From the NCBI GenBank assembly GCA_020633555.1, contig JACKDL010000023.1, positions 32,942-96,941 on the forward strand: a stretch of DNA of 64,000 bases, given 5' to 3'. The notes beneath the pieces are model-generated. The model was not told the origin of the DNA and did not search any database. It saw nothing but the letters and a program-made list of their open reading frames with translations. The stretch comes from Myxococcales bacterium (GTDB lineage Bacteria > Myxococcota_A > Bradymonadia > UBA7976 > UBA1532). How positions within the stretch are numbered: position 1 is the stretch's first letter; each line of letters starts with the position of its first letter. This document shows, in pieces, positions 63,979 to 64,000 of the stretch. A program made the translations under genes and the position numbers.

Positions 63979-64000
63979 GCGGGCGCGGTCAGCGGATCAG

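Overview
The window is a very GC-rich bacterial chromosome segment, by eye about 70 percent GC over most of its length, and it most resembles Myxococcota. The strongest pointers are a giant secreted protein ending in a MYXO-CTERM-type sorting signal (Cys-Ser, one hydrophobic helix, then a run of arginines) and many Cys-rich lipoproteins. One of these carries 21 MopE-like repeats fused to an RHS/YD-repeat body. Genes are dense, often coupled by 1- or 4-nt overlaps, and GTG or TTG starts are common. No tRNA, rRNA or CRISPR array was seen.

Bases 1-20,600 are mostly housekeeping and envelope genes. They include a partial D-aminoacylase, a CysQ-like phosphatase, an ECF sigma/anti-sigma pair, a soluble lytic transglycosylase, aconitase, the polyprenyl-phosphate transporter PopT (DUF368), GlyRS, an Lnb-like DUF4105 membrane protein, a MepA-LysM endopeptidase, and an ArsI/CadI-like enzyme overlapping a SigZ-like sigma factor. 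At about 10,560 two genes that both lack their N-termini meet head to head. This is either a real rearrangement or an assembly join.

Bases 20,600-29,000 hold exported and lipid-anchored proteins (a stalk-like repeat protein with its lipoprotein partner, a lipin/App1-like lipoprotein phosphatase, an EEP-family hydrolase, a beta-helix protein), then an SDR protein, an ArsR-DUF2087 regulator and a DUF2200 protein.

Bases 29,000-33,900 are accessory DNA. A REP-associated tyrosine transposase (RAYT, Y1 type) has its C-terminal coding part and a 240-bp noncoding tail present three times in tandem. Beside it is a lower-GC three-gene operon on the minus strand: a GHKL ATPase with a one-base frameshift, a DUF4325 STAS-like protein, and a membrane-anchored helical protein. 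I consider this the best candidate for an undescribed system. It lies just past the 3' end of a 2,931-residue RHS lipoprotein (33,918-42,713), whose variable C-terminal tip has no recognisable toxin fold. Directly upstream of the RHS gene is the 1,735-residue MYXO-CTERM protein.

Bases 48,000-64,000 hold an 0.9-kb noncoding gap with a perfect 12-bp hairpin, a ParB-domain gene translationally coupled to argS, a BtuF-BtuC uptake pair without its ATPase, a two-domain lipoprotein, and a long Cys-rich lipoprotein gene broken by several frameshifts in a Gly-rich stretch. Upstream of that is a truncated large protein of unknown function, and at the right edge a protein with two tandem TetR units. The truncated protein and the double TetR protein again meet head to head at 62,690 with both N-termini missing.
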